Source: Platerodrilus igneus
Lineage: Eukaryota; Arthropoda; Insecta; Coleoptera; Lycidae
Length of the DNA stretch: 64,000 bases
NCBI GenBank assembly: GCA_036346225.1
Contig: JARFIW010001104.1
Coordinates: 3,808,001-3,872,000 of the forward strand
Direction of reading: 5' to 3'
The translations under genes and the position numbers were made by a program. Position 1 is the stretch's first letter; every line of letters starts with the position of its first letter. Of the stretch, positions 43,424 to 53,906 are shown piece after piece. Below the pieces are notes generated by a model that saw only the letters and a program-made list of their open reading frames with translations, was not told where the DNA came from and made no database searches.

Positions 43424-44232
43424 AACTGGCTAGATTGTATATTTTCCTGTTGAAGGCAGTTAAGTTTTCATTAATAAATATACGACGTGGTGGTAATTTT
43501 TGGGGCAGATCCAGCTCATTAGCTTTTATAAAGAAACCTTTGCGAGAATTCAAAAAGTTATTTCTCGCAGTATGGTTTGTAAATTGGACTATTATGCCCC
43601 TTATTTCAGAATTACGTTTTTTTGCTAATTGATGGCATACATCTATACTATATCATCATGCTGTATTTCAGCATTTGTAAATTTGGCTATACTATGCACA
43701 ACTTTGTGTAAGTTTTCATGCGGTGTTTCTGGTACACAATCAATCCCCACATTTACACAACGACCCCTTTGTTCGAGATCATTTATTTTACCTTCTAGCA
43801 GAACCACTTTACCCTCTAAATTATTTATTTTTTGCTTGATACAATATTTTCTTTCAGTAGTTTTTTGAGTTCTGCATTTTCCTCAAGAATTGAATCAAAC
43901 TGCTTAGACATGAAAGTAACTGCTCGATGGATTTCTTTCACAGCTTCCACCAACTCCTTATTCCTAAGATTATCTGTAAGAGGTAAATCCCCATAAATAG
44001 ATGAAGTTTGCGGTATTTGAGTGACAGTTTCATCAATATTAGAACTTTTTTTAAAACAAGTTACATAGTATTTTTTGTTGTCACTTTCAACAATAAGTTT
44101 AGCTTTCGATGAGCAACTGGGGTGGTAGCTCTTATTGCATTTACTACAAAACACTGCATCCACTACCTTCTTTGAGCAGTAATTGCAAACTGTTAGCTCA
44201 GAGCTATTAATTTTAGTTACTCCAGTAGACAT
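43424..44232 (-). pseudogene. LINE A ORF1, N-terminal part
   Basis: Starts with ATG at 44232. A compact Cys/His zinc finger (C-N-Y-C, C-S-K-C, H-P-S-C, C-F) is followed by a helical region and a frame change near 43860. The FP-like domain follows (V-P-E-T-P-H-E-N, R-R-I-F-I-N-E-N-L-T). Coding is lost at about 43424, where LINE B begins, and the domain finishes at 39264-39145. About 350 bp above 44232 is presumed 5' UTR. Confidence 0.8.
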
Positions 44233-44600
44233 TCTTTATTGTTGCTTACAGAAATGGGTTGTAAATAAAACCAGTCCAATAGTTACAAATTCATAAACAT
44301 AAACATCTGCACTGTTAAAATTATCTATTTTGATTGATATGAAAGGTCGCTGTTAATAACTTATAATGATACTCACACCTTGAAATTTTTACTTTTATTT
44401 AAATTGTAGATTTCTTAATAATAACTAGGTCCCCAAAAACACATCAACAAAAGCTTGCCACTTACTACTTTTATACCAAATTCCAAGATTTTATTCCATA
44501 AATTTCCTGCAGAAATCACACTTTATTTGAAGAGCACAAATTTACCTTGTTTACTTGTTTACTAACCTCACTAAAAGCAAACCAGATTAATTATATAATT
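44233..44600 (-). other. Presumed 5' UTR of LINE A
   Basis: No coding content. It lies between the LINE A ORF1 start and the end of LINE D coding sequence; the junction between the two elements cannot be placed exactly. Confidence 0.45.
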
Positions 44601-44610
44601 AAAACTATTT

Positions 44611-45985
44611 CTAAACTAACGAGGTTAGTAGTACATATTGTCTTGTCCATGAGACAGTGATAATTATACTTAGAAAAAAATAAAATAGCAAGATAGTAAG
44701 AGCATAAGAAGGTATACTATGAGTGAGCGTGCAAAAATTAGCGTATTGCGCTGTAACATAGTTCAAAAGGCTACTGTGTAATTTGGATTTGAATTTTATG
44801 AAACTAATAGAGCGATAATCGAAGGATAAAGAATTAAATAACTTAACTGCATAAAACGTGAAACATTTCTGAAACATGGCAGTGCTGTGTCGAGGCATAG
44901 TTAAACGTTCATTATATCTCACATATACTGAGTGAACGAGAGATCTAGGAACTAACTTATTCTTTAATGTAACCGAAGATGCTTCAAATAGCAACTGAAA
45001 AACAAAGCAGCCAAGGTGAAGGGTTCTACGATCATCAATTTTTTACCATTTGAGTTCATTGATCTTAGCAGAAATATGATCGCACTTTCTAAGACCAAAC
45101 ACAAAGCGACAACAAGAATTTTGCAGTATTTGAATCCTTTTTTTATGAATGATATCGAGACAAGGGTCATAAACAATATCGCAATAATTTAGATGAGACA
45201 AAACCAAAGATTCAACTAAAGTTAATCTTAACTTAAATGTTAAAAAATGACGCGAGGCATAGAGTAATTTAAGAGAAGAGTACGCTTTAATAATCACTTT
45301 AGCCACGTGTGAATAAAACTTAAAGTTATTCTCCAAAGTAACTCCAAGAATTCTAGAAGAATTAACGACAGGTAAAGGGACATTATCAATGTGTATAATT
45401 ATATTTCAAGCTATAGTGTCGTATATGCTGTTGTGGCAGAAGATTATTAGTTTAGATTTTTGAGAATTAAGGATTAGATTATGAGCCTTTGACAAAGAAC
45501 TAAGAAGTTTAAAATCATCATTAATTCGCTCTTGAGCAACTAGGAAAACTATAATAAAGATGTGTGTCATCAGCATAAGCTTGAATTTTACAATTCCCAA
45601 CAGACTTTACAATGTCAGATGTATAAAGAGAGAAAAGAATGGGTCCAAGAACAGATCCTTGGGGAACCCCAGATAAAACTGGAAATGTCGACCAATAGAG
45701 TTGGCTGACCATAATTAAGTTAAGTTATAAGTCCATTATCTCGCGCACGTAAGATATCATCAGTAATGCAAGTCAATGAGGTATTTGTACTAAAAAACTT
45801 ACGAAATCCAGATTGAACATCAGGATTTAAATTATTCGAAACAACAAGTCATATAGCTGAATGTACAAACCCCTTTCTAATATTTTAGAAAATGCACGCA
45901 GAATACTTAAAGTACGTAGATCTGACAGCAGCTTGCAGTTAGGAATTTTTGGTATAGGTCTACCTATCGCCTCTTTCCAAACATT
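44611..45985 (-). pseudogene. LINE D: reverse transcriptase, 5' truncated
   Basis: The minus strand holds R-P-I-P-K-I-P, S-D-L-R-T-L-S-I-L, then the loop [12 protein letters not shown] and the active site A-Y-A-D-D-T-H-L. The thumb region and a C-terminal segment with Y-V-R-Y-N-E-R-L follow to a stop at 44611. There are several frameshifts (near 45520, 45340 and 45000). Upstream endonuclease and ORF1 are absent, so it is 5' truncated at about 45985. It is a different subfamily from LINEs A and B. Confidence 0.8.
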
Positions 45986-45999
45986 TTACTCTTTCCACC

Positions 46000-46478
46000 C
46001 AAAGATGACAGAAGCCAACTATTTTCCAAATTGGAAGGTTTGATTTATCGAAAAAAGTGTTGTATCTGACTGATAACCTGGAATCACAAAACACAAATTT
46101 TAATTGGTTTGATTTCAAATTTATTATGGATTAAATAAGTCGAATTTCTAGTCTGATTGATGTTTTAATTTTGTGAAAGCTATCACAGGACAAACACAAG
46201 TCGGGTGTAGTTTTAACCGTGGATAGATTAAAACTAATTACTTACCTCTTGCCACACTTGACTGGCTTTTGCATCCGTTCGGTTATTTTACCGTTGCACA
46301 TCCGTTGGACTCCATCAGCTACACTTGCATCGGAAAACAACTTCATGACCCCACTGCAGTTAGGGACTGTACATTTAATTTCTGTGTCTTTTGGGATGAC
46401 ACAAAAATGCTGGAGTTGTGCCCCCATCTCTCACTTGTTTGTCCAATCAAACACCACATCCAAATTAATTTGATCCAT
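46000..46478 (-). pseudogene. Merlin-type transposase, N-terminal zinc ribbon
   Basis: Exon 1 runs from ATG 46478 to 46246 and includes C-T-V-P-N-C and D-G-V-Q-R-M-C-N, the N-terminal zinc-ribbon region of Merlin/ISXO2-like proteins. A GT-AG intron fits 46245-46078 (GTAAGT...TTCCAG). Exon 2 begins L-S-V-R-Y-N-T-F-F and runs to about 46000, where LINE D coding takes over. A TGA interrupts exon 1 near 46430. The rest of the protein continues at 35645. Confidence 0.65.
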
Positions 46479-46499
46479 TTCGATTTAATAAAAGACACG

Positions 46500-46979
46500 A
46501 TTAGCTTTGAGTCGCTTTAAAAAAGTCGAGTTGACTTTTAGTAAAAGTTTATTGACACGCACACTTGTTCAGTCCACATATAATTATCAATTATACTAGA
46601 AATTCAAACCTATTATAATACAAAAATTAGAGAAGAACACTTTGATCGTGACTCTATTGTACAACGTTTACAGTGGTAGATAGAACGTTCTCTCTTCCCG
46701 CTCTCCGTCTCACATTGCTGCGCAATGTTAATATTAGGTGTACATTTTTTCATCAGATTAATAAGCTATAATTAATAGAAGGAAGCTACACTTCCTCTAA
46801 TTTATTATTGAATAGGCAATATAATTAGTTGTGCCACAATTATTATTACCGTTATGGTTAATATTGTGTTCCTTGTAAAAATGAAAATAAAATGTGTATA
46901 GAATTTTTAAGAAGGCGAAATTTTAGGCTAAATAGGAATTCGTTGATAAACCTAGGTTAGGTGGGGGGATTTTAAAAAG
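46500..46979. other. Unannotated stretch
   Basis: No gene recognised. This is probably flanking or terminal sequence of the Merlin element, but no TIR could be identified. Confidence 0.4.
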
Positions 46980-47395
46980 GCGAGATTTTGATCAGATTGA
47001 GGTTCTGTGGCTAAACCTAGCTTAATTTTTTAGGGGAGTGAGAATGTTAGATTTTTTGGGTGCCTTAAGATTTTTGGGTTATCTTTGGATATAATATATT
47101 TTTTTGTGTAGTATGAAATTTGTAGAATAATATATTTGGAGATAATATAAAATTTGTAGAGTAATATGAAATTTTTGGGGTAATATGAAATTTGTGGGGC
47201 GATATTTTGGGGGGTCATGATACACTTTGGTTCTCCCCATGTAAATAAGCATGGGGAATATTTTTTTGGAAAAATTCACAAAAATTTATTTATGATTTCC
47301 GCAAACCTTTTTTTGCAGAATCATCACTCCTAGGCTATTTGCCAAAAAAAATGTATTAAAATTGGTGTTCATTATACTGCATTTTTGGTATGTGA
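46980..47395 (-). repeat. Minisatellite-bearing repeat, copy 2 (inverted)
   Basis: The reverse complement of 47210-47395 matches 33770-33930 (shared phrases GGAGTGATGATTC, TTTTTCCAAAAAAAT, GGGAGAACCAAA). It is followed by degenerate units of about 20 bp built on CATATTACCCCAAAAATTT. This copy lacks the 41-bp array. Confidence 0.7.
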
Positions 47396-48190
47396 ACACA
47401 CGGTCACGGCTTTATATCACTAAAACGGTTGACTAAAATAAAAAAATTAATAATACCTTTTTTGTAGAGAATTTGATAGCCTACAATTTTTATAATAAAC
47501 CTCATTGGCCTCAGAGTTGTATGAAACGAGATTTTTACAAAAAACCATTCATCGTGACCTTTGACTTCACCAACATGATATCAATGGTGACTTGTTACCT
47601 GTATATTACAGCACCTAAAGGTGTACAAAAATTTGGCTAGCAAGGATTTTCTGCAGATCGGTTATCTTTTAGCTAAAATGACTGGGTTATATGTACAAAA
47701 TTCCCTACTATGCTGATACGTATTTGCAACCAAACAGTATAAAAAAACGCTAAAGCAGAATATATCATTTCACTATTTACGTACTTAATAATAAAGATGA
47801 TACCCTCGAGAATGAAATTATCACATGACACCAATCAGATTAAAACTCTTAGTTGTTTTGAATGTAAAACTAATTAACATGCAATTTTCAGTATCAATAT
47901 ATTACCTTTTCAATAACTTTAAGCATGATTAAATGTTAGCAGTTTACAATAAATACAACTAACACAAAACGAACAAACTTTAAAATAGAATTTTCAAAAA
48001 CATTTATTACTTACCTGGTGATGAACCTAAATGATAAATTATAAAGCAAGACCTGGCTGAATACTTCCACTCTTAACAATAATCAATACTATCTACTGGT
48101 GGCCACAGTACAAAAAAGCAACTTTTAAAAATTTAATAACAATTTTATATTTACAATAACTACTACATAATACTTTTTAAATGTAATTAT
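47396..48190. other. Intergenic stretch, includes 3' UTR of the KGD4-like gene
   Basis: No gene recognised. Minus-strand sequence just below 48191 is presumed 3' UTR. Confidence 0.5.
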
Positions 48191-48454
48191 TTAAGCAGGA
48201 CCACCTCGATTAATATATTCAATTTCTTCATCAGACAGAGGTTTGCGTTTAAAGCGTAATGGCAGTTCATAATCAAAGATTGCCGGTGCTTGCTGCACAC
48301 TACGTGTTTGACTTGGCGGAGTGCTTTCTGTATTTATCACACTGTCTTGTTTCTGTTGTGTTCCAGATCCATATCTAAACTTAATTAGAGGAGATCGTTG
48401 TCGTAATTTAGCCGTTAGATTTATTGACCTGCGAGATACTGTCAAAAAAGACAT
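48191..48454 (-). CDS. KGD4: KGD4/MRPS36-like small mitochondrial protein, copy 1
   Basis: Intact 87-codon ATG-to-TAA frame. The C-terminal motif F-K-R-K-P-L-S-D-E-E-I-E-Y-I-N-R-G-G-P is the hallmark of the animal KGD4/MRPS36 family (2-oxoglutarate dehydrogenase component 4). In that family it tethers the E3 subunit to the E1-E2 core in the mitochondrial matrix; it was first listed as a mitochondrial ribosomal protein. The N-terminus is basic (R-R-S-I-N-L-T-A-K-L), suiting a matrix targeting signal, followed by P-L-I-K-F-R-Y-G, also conserved. The middle is low-complexity Gln/Ser/Thr. No intron is evident. A paralogue lies at 56799-57068. Function is inferred from the family motif only. Confidence 0.75.
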   Translation of the reverse strand: MSFLTVSRRSINLTAKLRQRSPLIKFRYGSGTQQKQDSVINTESTPPSQTRSVQQAPAIFDYELPLRFKRKPLSDEEIEYINRGGPA

Positions 48455-48671
48455 TTTTTAATACTTAAACTGATGCACCTAAAACTTTTTTAAATATACA
48501 CCTCGGTTTTATTTTTAGAAAGTGCTATTTTCCTCAAACGACATGATTATGTCATCCATCTCATAACAAATGGAAATTTTCTTAGGTTATTGATATTAAT
48601 TTACCTCTGTGTCTACAACCACGCATTTTGAACGAATAAAGCAGGGAGATGCTTGATCATAAGACATTGAT

Positions 48672-48997
48672 TTACATAAGGCGATTTTTCGCGACATACT
48701 TGAATTGTTCGAGTATGGTATGTTGAAGTATCCCCCCACTATTTAAAAAACATTTACTTGTGCGGCACCGCAAAAACGTATTGTAGTTTCCTAACCTCGC
48801 TTTAAATAATTACCCGGTAAAAGTCAAGTGTTTAACATACACAAGCATAACCTGGTACAGATCAGGGTATGTTCGTTTATCTGATAGAATGGTGCCGTAC
48901 AATTTTCCCTCCAGTAAATTTTATCGCCAAAACGCAAGTTTAACACATACACACATAATTAAGTATGTTAGTTTATGTCGCGAAAAATCGCCTATAA
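48672..48997. mobile_element. MITE-like inverted-repeat unit related to the 22.8-kb MULE
   Basis: AAGGCGATTTTTCGCGACATA near 48677 is the reverse complement of the end near 48997. The right part (48882-48996) is about 97 percent identical over roughly 115 bp to 24081-24195, inside the MULE derivative. No coding capacity. Confidence 0.65.
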
Positions 48998-50519
48998 AGT
49001 GTCAGCAACTTAAAAAAATTTGTTTGTTTGTTAAATGCTTCTAGATTAGTCAGATATTTTTAAAATTTTGAGAATTGCATAAACTAACCAATATTCTCAA
49101 ACGTAAATGCCAAATCACTAACTGCATATCACAGAATGTAACTGAGAGCCGATGGCAGTTATTTAAAGCCGATTTCAAACTATGTCAAATCTGACGCCAA
49201 TTAGCGGTAAAATATGTAATTATTTTAAAGTAGCGTTTTTCTAATTCCAAGTGAATAATCTATATTAAACATTTTTTTTGTGTATGTATTGCTTTTGGAG
49301 CTTTGTGAGATTAGAATCGTTGTTAGTTAACTTTAACATTTTCAATTGTATTGTGCTGATATTTTTAAAATGCAGTTGTTTCCAATGTCTTCATTTTGTT
49401 TAGACTAAAACTAAATAAGCTGCACTTCCTAGATTTGCAACCCTAAACCTTGCATTCAGAGTTAAATACCGGTATATTTGTCATGCACAAAAACACATAC
49501 CCAGTAGTTTTCGGCTGATGCAAAGATCCCAGGTCTTCAGGGCTGGCCCCGTCGTGGCTTCTTGCTGCTATTCGTGTTGCTTTACTACTCTGGGTGTTGA
49601 TACGATATAGGGAGAGGTAGAAAAGATGGGAACCCTTGAACGATAGTATCAAAGCACTCTAACACGTCAACGGAAGTCGGCAAGCAAGTCTGGAGCTACG
49701 CTACTTTTTCTCCTACGTAAATGTCTACTTACACCAGAAGAGGTTGAAGCACTCTGAAGCACGTTGGTGGGAACAATGCTATTCCAATAGTGAGAATTGC
49801 CATGCTAGTATAATTCCAAACCACAAAAATAAGCCAATATCCGGAATGTCCGTGTGAACCACAACTTTAAGTGGTTTTTACAGGTGTTGACATTATGATA
49901 TTATCTGCTGGGAATTTTCTTATGCAGAGTTTTAAAAAGTCCTCTAAACCTAAATAATACCCTAAATGTTAAAATTTTTAAAATAAGGCGTAACAATCGC
50001 CATACAGCTTCAAAAAAAAAACGAAAAAGTCTTTATGGAAAATTTAAATTACGTTTTCCTATATGCGCCACCTGATTTTTTAAATCGTAGTAAAAGTTGC
50101 GATACTAGGAAACGGAAATGAGCAGGAACCCGATTATATGCCTTACTCGAACTCAGCGCCCATAGGTTTTATTTGCCGCAGCACCTACCGCACAAATATC
50201 GTCGGGGGCATGAGGCTCACTATAAATCTAATTACAAATTTACATCTATTTATGAATGCGTGCGAATTTGCGTCTGTCTCCTTAAAGACATTCTCTACAA
50301 CTAAACAAATTTATACTGGTTTTATCAAAATAAGGTAATATATAATGCAGCAGTGGAAACGTTAAGTTAACAAATTAACCATTTACGATACCTAATTCCT
50401 TAACACTATCCTATCAAATACAATTTTAAGGCGTAAGTTAGCTCTTTAACCTTACAATGATAAATCCTACCATTGGTCATAAATACCAAGAGTTCAGAAC
50501 AATATATTAAAAGAGTACT
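48998..50519. other. Unannotated stretch
   Basis: I see no gene, RNA or repeat. The short frames at 49443-49652 and 50138-50338 lack recognisable features. Confidence 0.5.
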
Positions 50520-51039
50520 TTCTTAAGGTATTTCAAATTTAATGAAATTGTTAGAAAACAAATACGTTAAAGGACACGCCATTTATTTGAACAACTTTTA
50601 TAATGATGTTAATTTGGCTCGTAGTTTGTTAGTAAAGGGTACATATGTTATAAATACACTAATAAAAAACAGAAAAAAAGCATTTCTATTGAAGTGATTT
50701 TTCAAAAACTAAAAGAACTATTTTCAAAATACGCAAATGGAGTCTCACTTCAAATGTGGAAGGATAAGACTGAAGTTTTAAGAATATCTACTGAGCACGA
50801 AGTAAAGCTCATTGAGTGTAAAACAGGTGAGGAAAAAAATTAAACCAAAATCTATTGCCGAATACAAGTACACGAGTGGTATAGATACGATTGATCAAAT
50901 GTTTTCTTACTACAGCTGCGAAAGAAAAACATTGCGATGGAACCAAAAACTAGTAATACATATTATTCAGCGCATTCTACTCAATGCATATCTTTTGCAT
51001 AGAAAAATGCCGACGGAAGCCTATCTATCTCTCTATTGA
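50520..51039 (+). pseudogene. piggyBac-like transposase fragment
   Basis: The plus strand reads Y-L-N-N-F-Y-N-D-V-N-L-A (the piggyBac DNFYTS-type motif, with the acidic residue changed to Asn), then N-R-K-K-A-F, and after frame changes I-A-E-Y-K-Y, I-D-T-I-D-Q-M (the second catalytic Asp) and W-N-Q-K-L-V-I-H. This is the C-terminal half of the transposase. There are stops near 50693 and 50790. The N-terminal half and the Cys-rich C-terminal finger are not visible. Confidence 0.8.
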
Positions 51040-51109
51040 ATTTGGAAGGACGGCCTGCGCCCCACGCACTTAGGCCACAAAGTGGGCCCGTTGTGCTGCC
51101 TTCCTTACA

Positions 51110-51501
51110 CTAGCCTGATCTTCCCTCGTTCAGCCACCCGACTTTACAGATGAACTCGAGGATGTCGGACCAGAGTGTGCTACTAATTCTGGCCGTGTCG
51201 GTGTATAAGTCTCCGAATATAGAACCCTGAAGTTTGACAAGTACCGAACAGGAACGCAGAATGTGTGCCACGGTCCCGTCATCTTGTTAACACCCGCGGC
51301 AGGTAGAGTCACCAGACACGCATTCTGTGTAGGCGTTTTTTGAAATTACTATGGCCAGTCAAAATTCTCACAAGTAACCGTAGTTTCTGTTTCGATAGGT
51401 TTATGCAATATTCTCCGTTTTTGATCGCAGGGAATGTGATAAACGATTTTGCCTGTCGGCAACTTGTCATACTAGTCCACCTGTCCGTATGACGGCGGAG
51501 C
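51110..51501 (-). pseudogene. LINE C-terminus with CCHC-type finger
   Basis: The minus strand reads W-T-S-M-T-S-C-R-Q-A-K, L-R-L-L-V-R-I-L-T-G-H, then after a 1-base frame change near 51325 a C-R-G-C...H...C zinc knuckle and a final G-W-L-N-E-G before TAG at 51110-51112. The T-G-H motif followed by a C-x2-C...H...C finger ends the ORF2 of RNase H-bearing insect LINEs (I/R1-like). The frame is cut at 51501 by the SINE and similarity on the far side is short. Confidence 0.7.
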
Positions 51502-51514
51502 GTTGTTAGTTTTA

Positions 51515-51811
51515 AGGCAGCTCCGTGGCGTAGTTGGTATGTGTGTAACTACTACGCCCAAGGTCCCGGGTTCAAATCCCGACACGGTCCGCTTGAAAAA
51601 TGTTAGGCGAGAATTTTCTTAAAAATACACCCTCGTTCGGATAAGAGGTAAAATGGAGGTCCCGTGTGTGAGTGTTGTCACGCACGTTAAAGATCCCTAC
51701 CTTGCTTGGAACAGCAAGGGTTCGATAAAACTTTAAATTTTCCAGGTAAAAAAATTCGCTTCCTGGCCAATGTAGTATCTTCGGGTGGAGCGTTGAAACA
51801 TCACATGTAAG
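51515..51811 (+). mobile_element. tRNA-derived SINE, copy 2
   Basis: Starts GGCAGCTCCGTGGCGTAGTT with a tRNA-like A box (TGGCGTAGTTGG) and a B box (GGGTTCAAATCC) about 45 bp on. It ends ATCACATGTAAG. It is flanked by GTTGTTAGTTTTA at 51502-51514 and 51812-51824, a 13-bp target duplication. It is 297 bp and aligns end to end with the minus-strand copy at 8059-8351. It is inserted in the LINE fragment at 51110-51501. Confidence 0.92.
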
Positions 51812-51824
51812 GTTGTTAGTTTTA

Positions 51825-52178
51825 GCATGGAAGCCACTGCAGAAGGCGATATAGAAACAGACGGCTAAGGGCCGATAAGACCATTAGCTTCCTTTTTCAT
51901 CAAAAATTGTTATTTTTAAATCAAGTTAAATTTCCAATAATTTGAGGCCAGAACGGTTTTTATAGGAGCGCTAGTTTCGAAGACAGCTTTTCATAATTTA
52001 GTCAATTTTTCAAGTTACACGATTTTTAGCAAAATTTTCAGTACCATTTAAGTTTTTGAAGGCTTACTATTTGCTTGGAAATCCTCTCATTCCCTCTCAG
52101 TTGACTTTCTTGGGGTCCCAAGCAACTCCAAAGTGACCCCCTCTACCACTTGAGCAAAAAATGAGATTATTTGTATAT
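51825..52178. other. Unannotated stretch, LINE remainder near 51825-51900
   Basis: The first 70 bp probably belong to the LINE interrupted by the SINE (the phrase on the minus strand continues in frame up to a TAG). The rest is unassigned. Confidence 0.4.
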
Positions 52179-53906
52179 TTATTTACAGGCGTGGGTATGT
52201 AGAAAATCAAAGTACTGACAATTACTTATCATTATTATTAAAAGAATCATTTGTGAAAATACATTGATCGAAAATATCTGAAAATCTGACATTAGTTTTG
52301 AGGATGTATTTATTTTAATCTCGCTTTGCGCTCTTTGAAGGACCTGGTTTGTCCAAGACGTCATCTTTTGACATGTCAGAAGGGTTTTCAAGAGTATCCG
52401 AAACGGGCACCGACAGTGCTTCGTTTACTTCATCTTCGTCTGACATGTCGTCTGTGGAAGAGTAATCTAGGCTTAACGCGAGTTGGGGGTGGTCAAATGT
52501 AAATCCCAGTTTCCCGATTTCTCTGCTTAGCTAAATTGCTTTATCAGTATCACCATTTGGAAATATTGAACCCACAATTGGGCAGTAGGACCGTTGCTTT
52601 GAAATTGTTGAAGAGCACTTGCGAATTTTGCGGCAAATGCTTGAAACTGCACATTGTCTTTGAAAGTCCGAACAACTGTTTTGCCAAAATTTATTAATAA
52701 TTCTTCGATGATACTTTCGTCGTCTTCTATCAACAGCATTGTTTTTACAACTTCGTGTGCTAAGGCTAGTTGGACCAAAATGTGGGCCCTCACTGCTCTA
52801 GCATAATTGTGGCCAGACATCATCTTGTCAATGCTGTTTTCTACATAAATATTTGTAAGTGTTTTCTTCAGTCCACTTCCTCCTATGATCATACTAACTG
52901 TACCCATGAATGACATGAGCACGTAAAAACCATCCAACCTTACAAGTACGTTGCATAAATCAGTATCAAGCAGTTCTCAAAGATCGCTTTGGCTTTGATG
53001 TATAATAGTTGATCAATGGTTACAATTCTAGTTTTCTGCCCATGGATTCGACATTTCTCATTGGTAAGCTGGAGAGTTGTTAGAATGTGCCATATTGTGA
53101 TGGTGGTTGGTTGATGAATGTTAGGCAAAGAAGCTTTGATGTTTCAAACGGTTTTGTTTGGCTTTTTCCATGAAACCATTCCATCTACTGATAGGCAACT
53201 TTTCCTGAGTTTTACCTAGCAGCCATAACATACCTGAATATAGTGCCAAAACATCTTCAGGCGATGGGTGAATGATGTCCACGTTTCTCAATGGACGCTA
53301 ACGTTGATTGAATAGAGGGGGTTTCTTTACTATTTAAGCAGCCGTGATATCTGTTTTGAGACGGAACATTTTTCTTTCAGGACATACCGAATAAAATGGA
53401 GTAACAACCATTAAACCTCCCATTGCGTGGAAGGTTTCAAACTCACTCAATACATTAACATTACAATCGACATTGTCGAACGCAAATTGCAAGAGGCATG
53501 ATGGCTTCAAGCTGAGTTTGTCTGGTCGCAGGATGACTAAGGTTTCAAAAATTGAGGTATTAAAGTAGGATGCTGCAAATCCAAGGGTAAATATCAAATC
53601 AATTGGATGTTTTGATCCAAATTTACGATAAAGATAAAGATTGATGCCGTGGAATAATGAAGAAACGAACGATCGAGGCCTCACTGCTGTCATTATTGCA
53701 TGTGCGAGAGCAGCCCATTTCTTTCTATGTGCATCTAGGCAGGACCGTTTGTCTTTAAGAATTACCGTTTCCAGCATTAGTCGCAAAGACTCGGAGATTA
53801 CAGTATTTACATCGTGGTAGAAGTAATCTGAGGGTGGAAATAAAGCTGTATCAAAATGTTGTGCACGAATATCTTCCCGTATTACATCAACAGCCGCCTT
53901 AACCAT
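52179..53906 (-). pseudogene. Degenerate gene of an unclassified repeat-associated family
   Basis: Collinear minus-strand frames 53906-53334, 53300-53130, 53128-52940, 52937-52527 and 52391-52179 appear to be one protein with frameshifts near 53320, 53130 and 52938. Recognisable blocks are S-A-V-R-P-R-S-F-like (A-V-R-P-R-S-F-V-S-S-L), F-G-S-K-H-P-I-D, F-D-N-V-D-C-N-V-N, F-H-A-M-G-G, I-V-T-I-D-Q-L-L-Y, and G-F-Y-V-L-M-S-F-M-G with A-R-A-V-R-A-H. I have seen this block order in uncharacterised, multi-copy proteins of many invertebrates, which suggests a mobile-element protein, but I cannot assign a superfamily or function. The two Asp-containing motifs could be catalytic; that is conjecture. 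Confidence 0.55.

Noticed and set aside
51515..51590. tRNA gene
   Set aside because: Same reason: it is the head of SINE copy 2.
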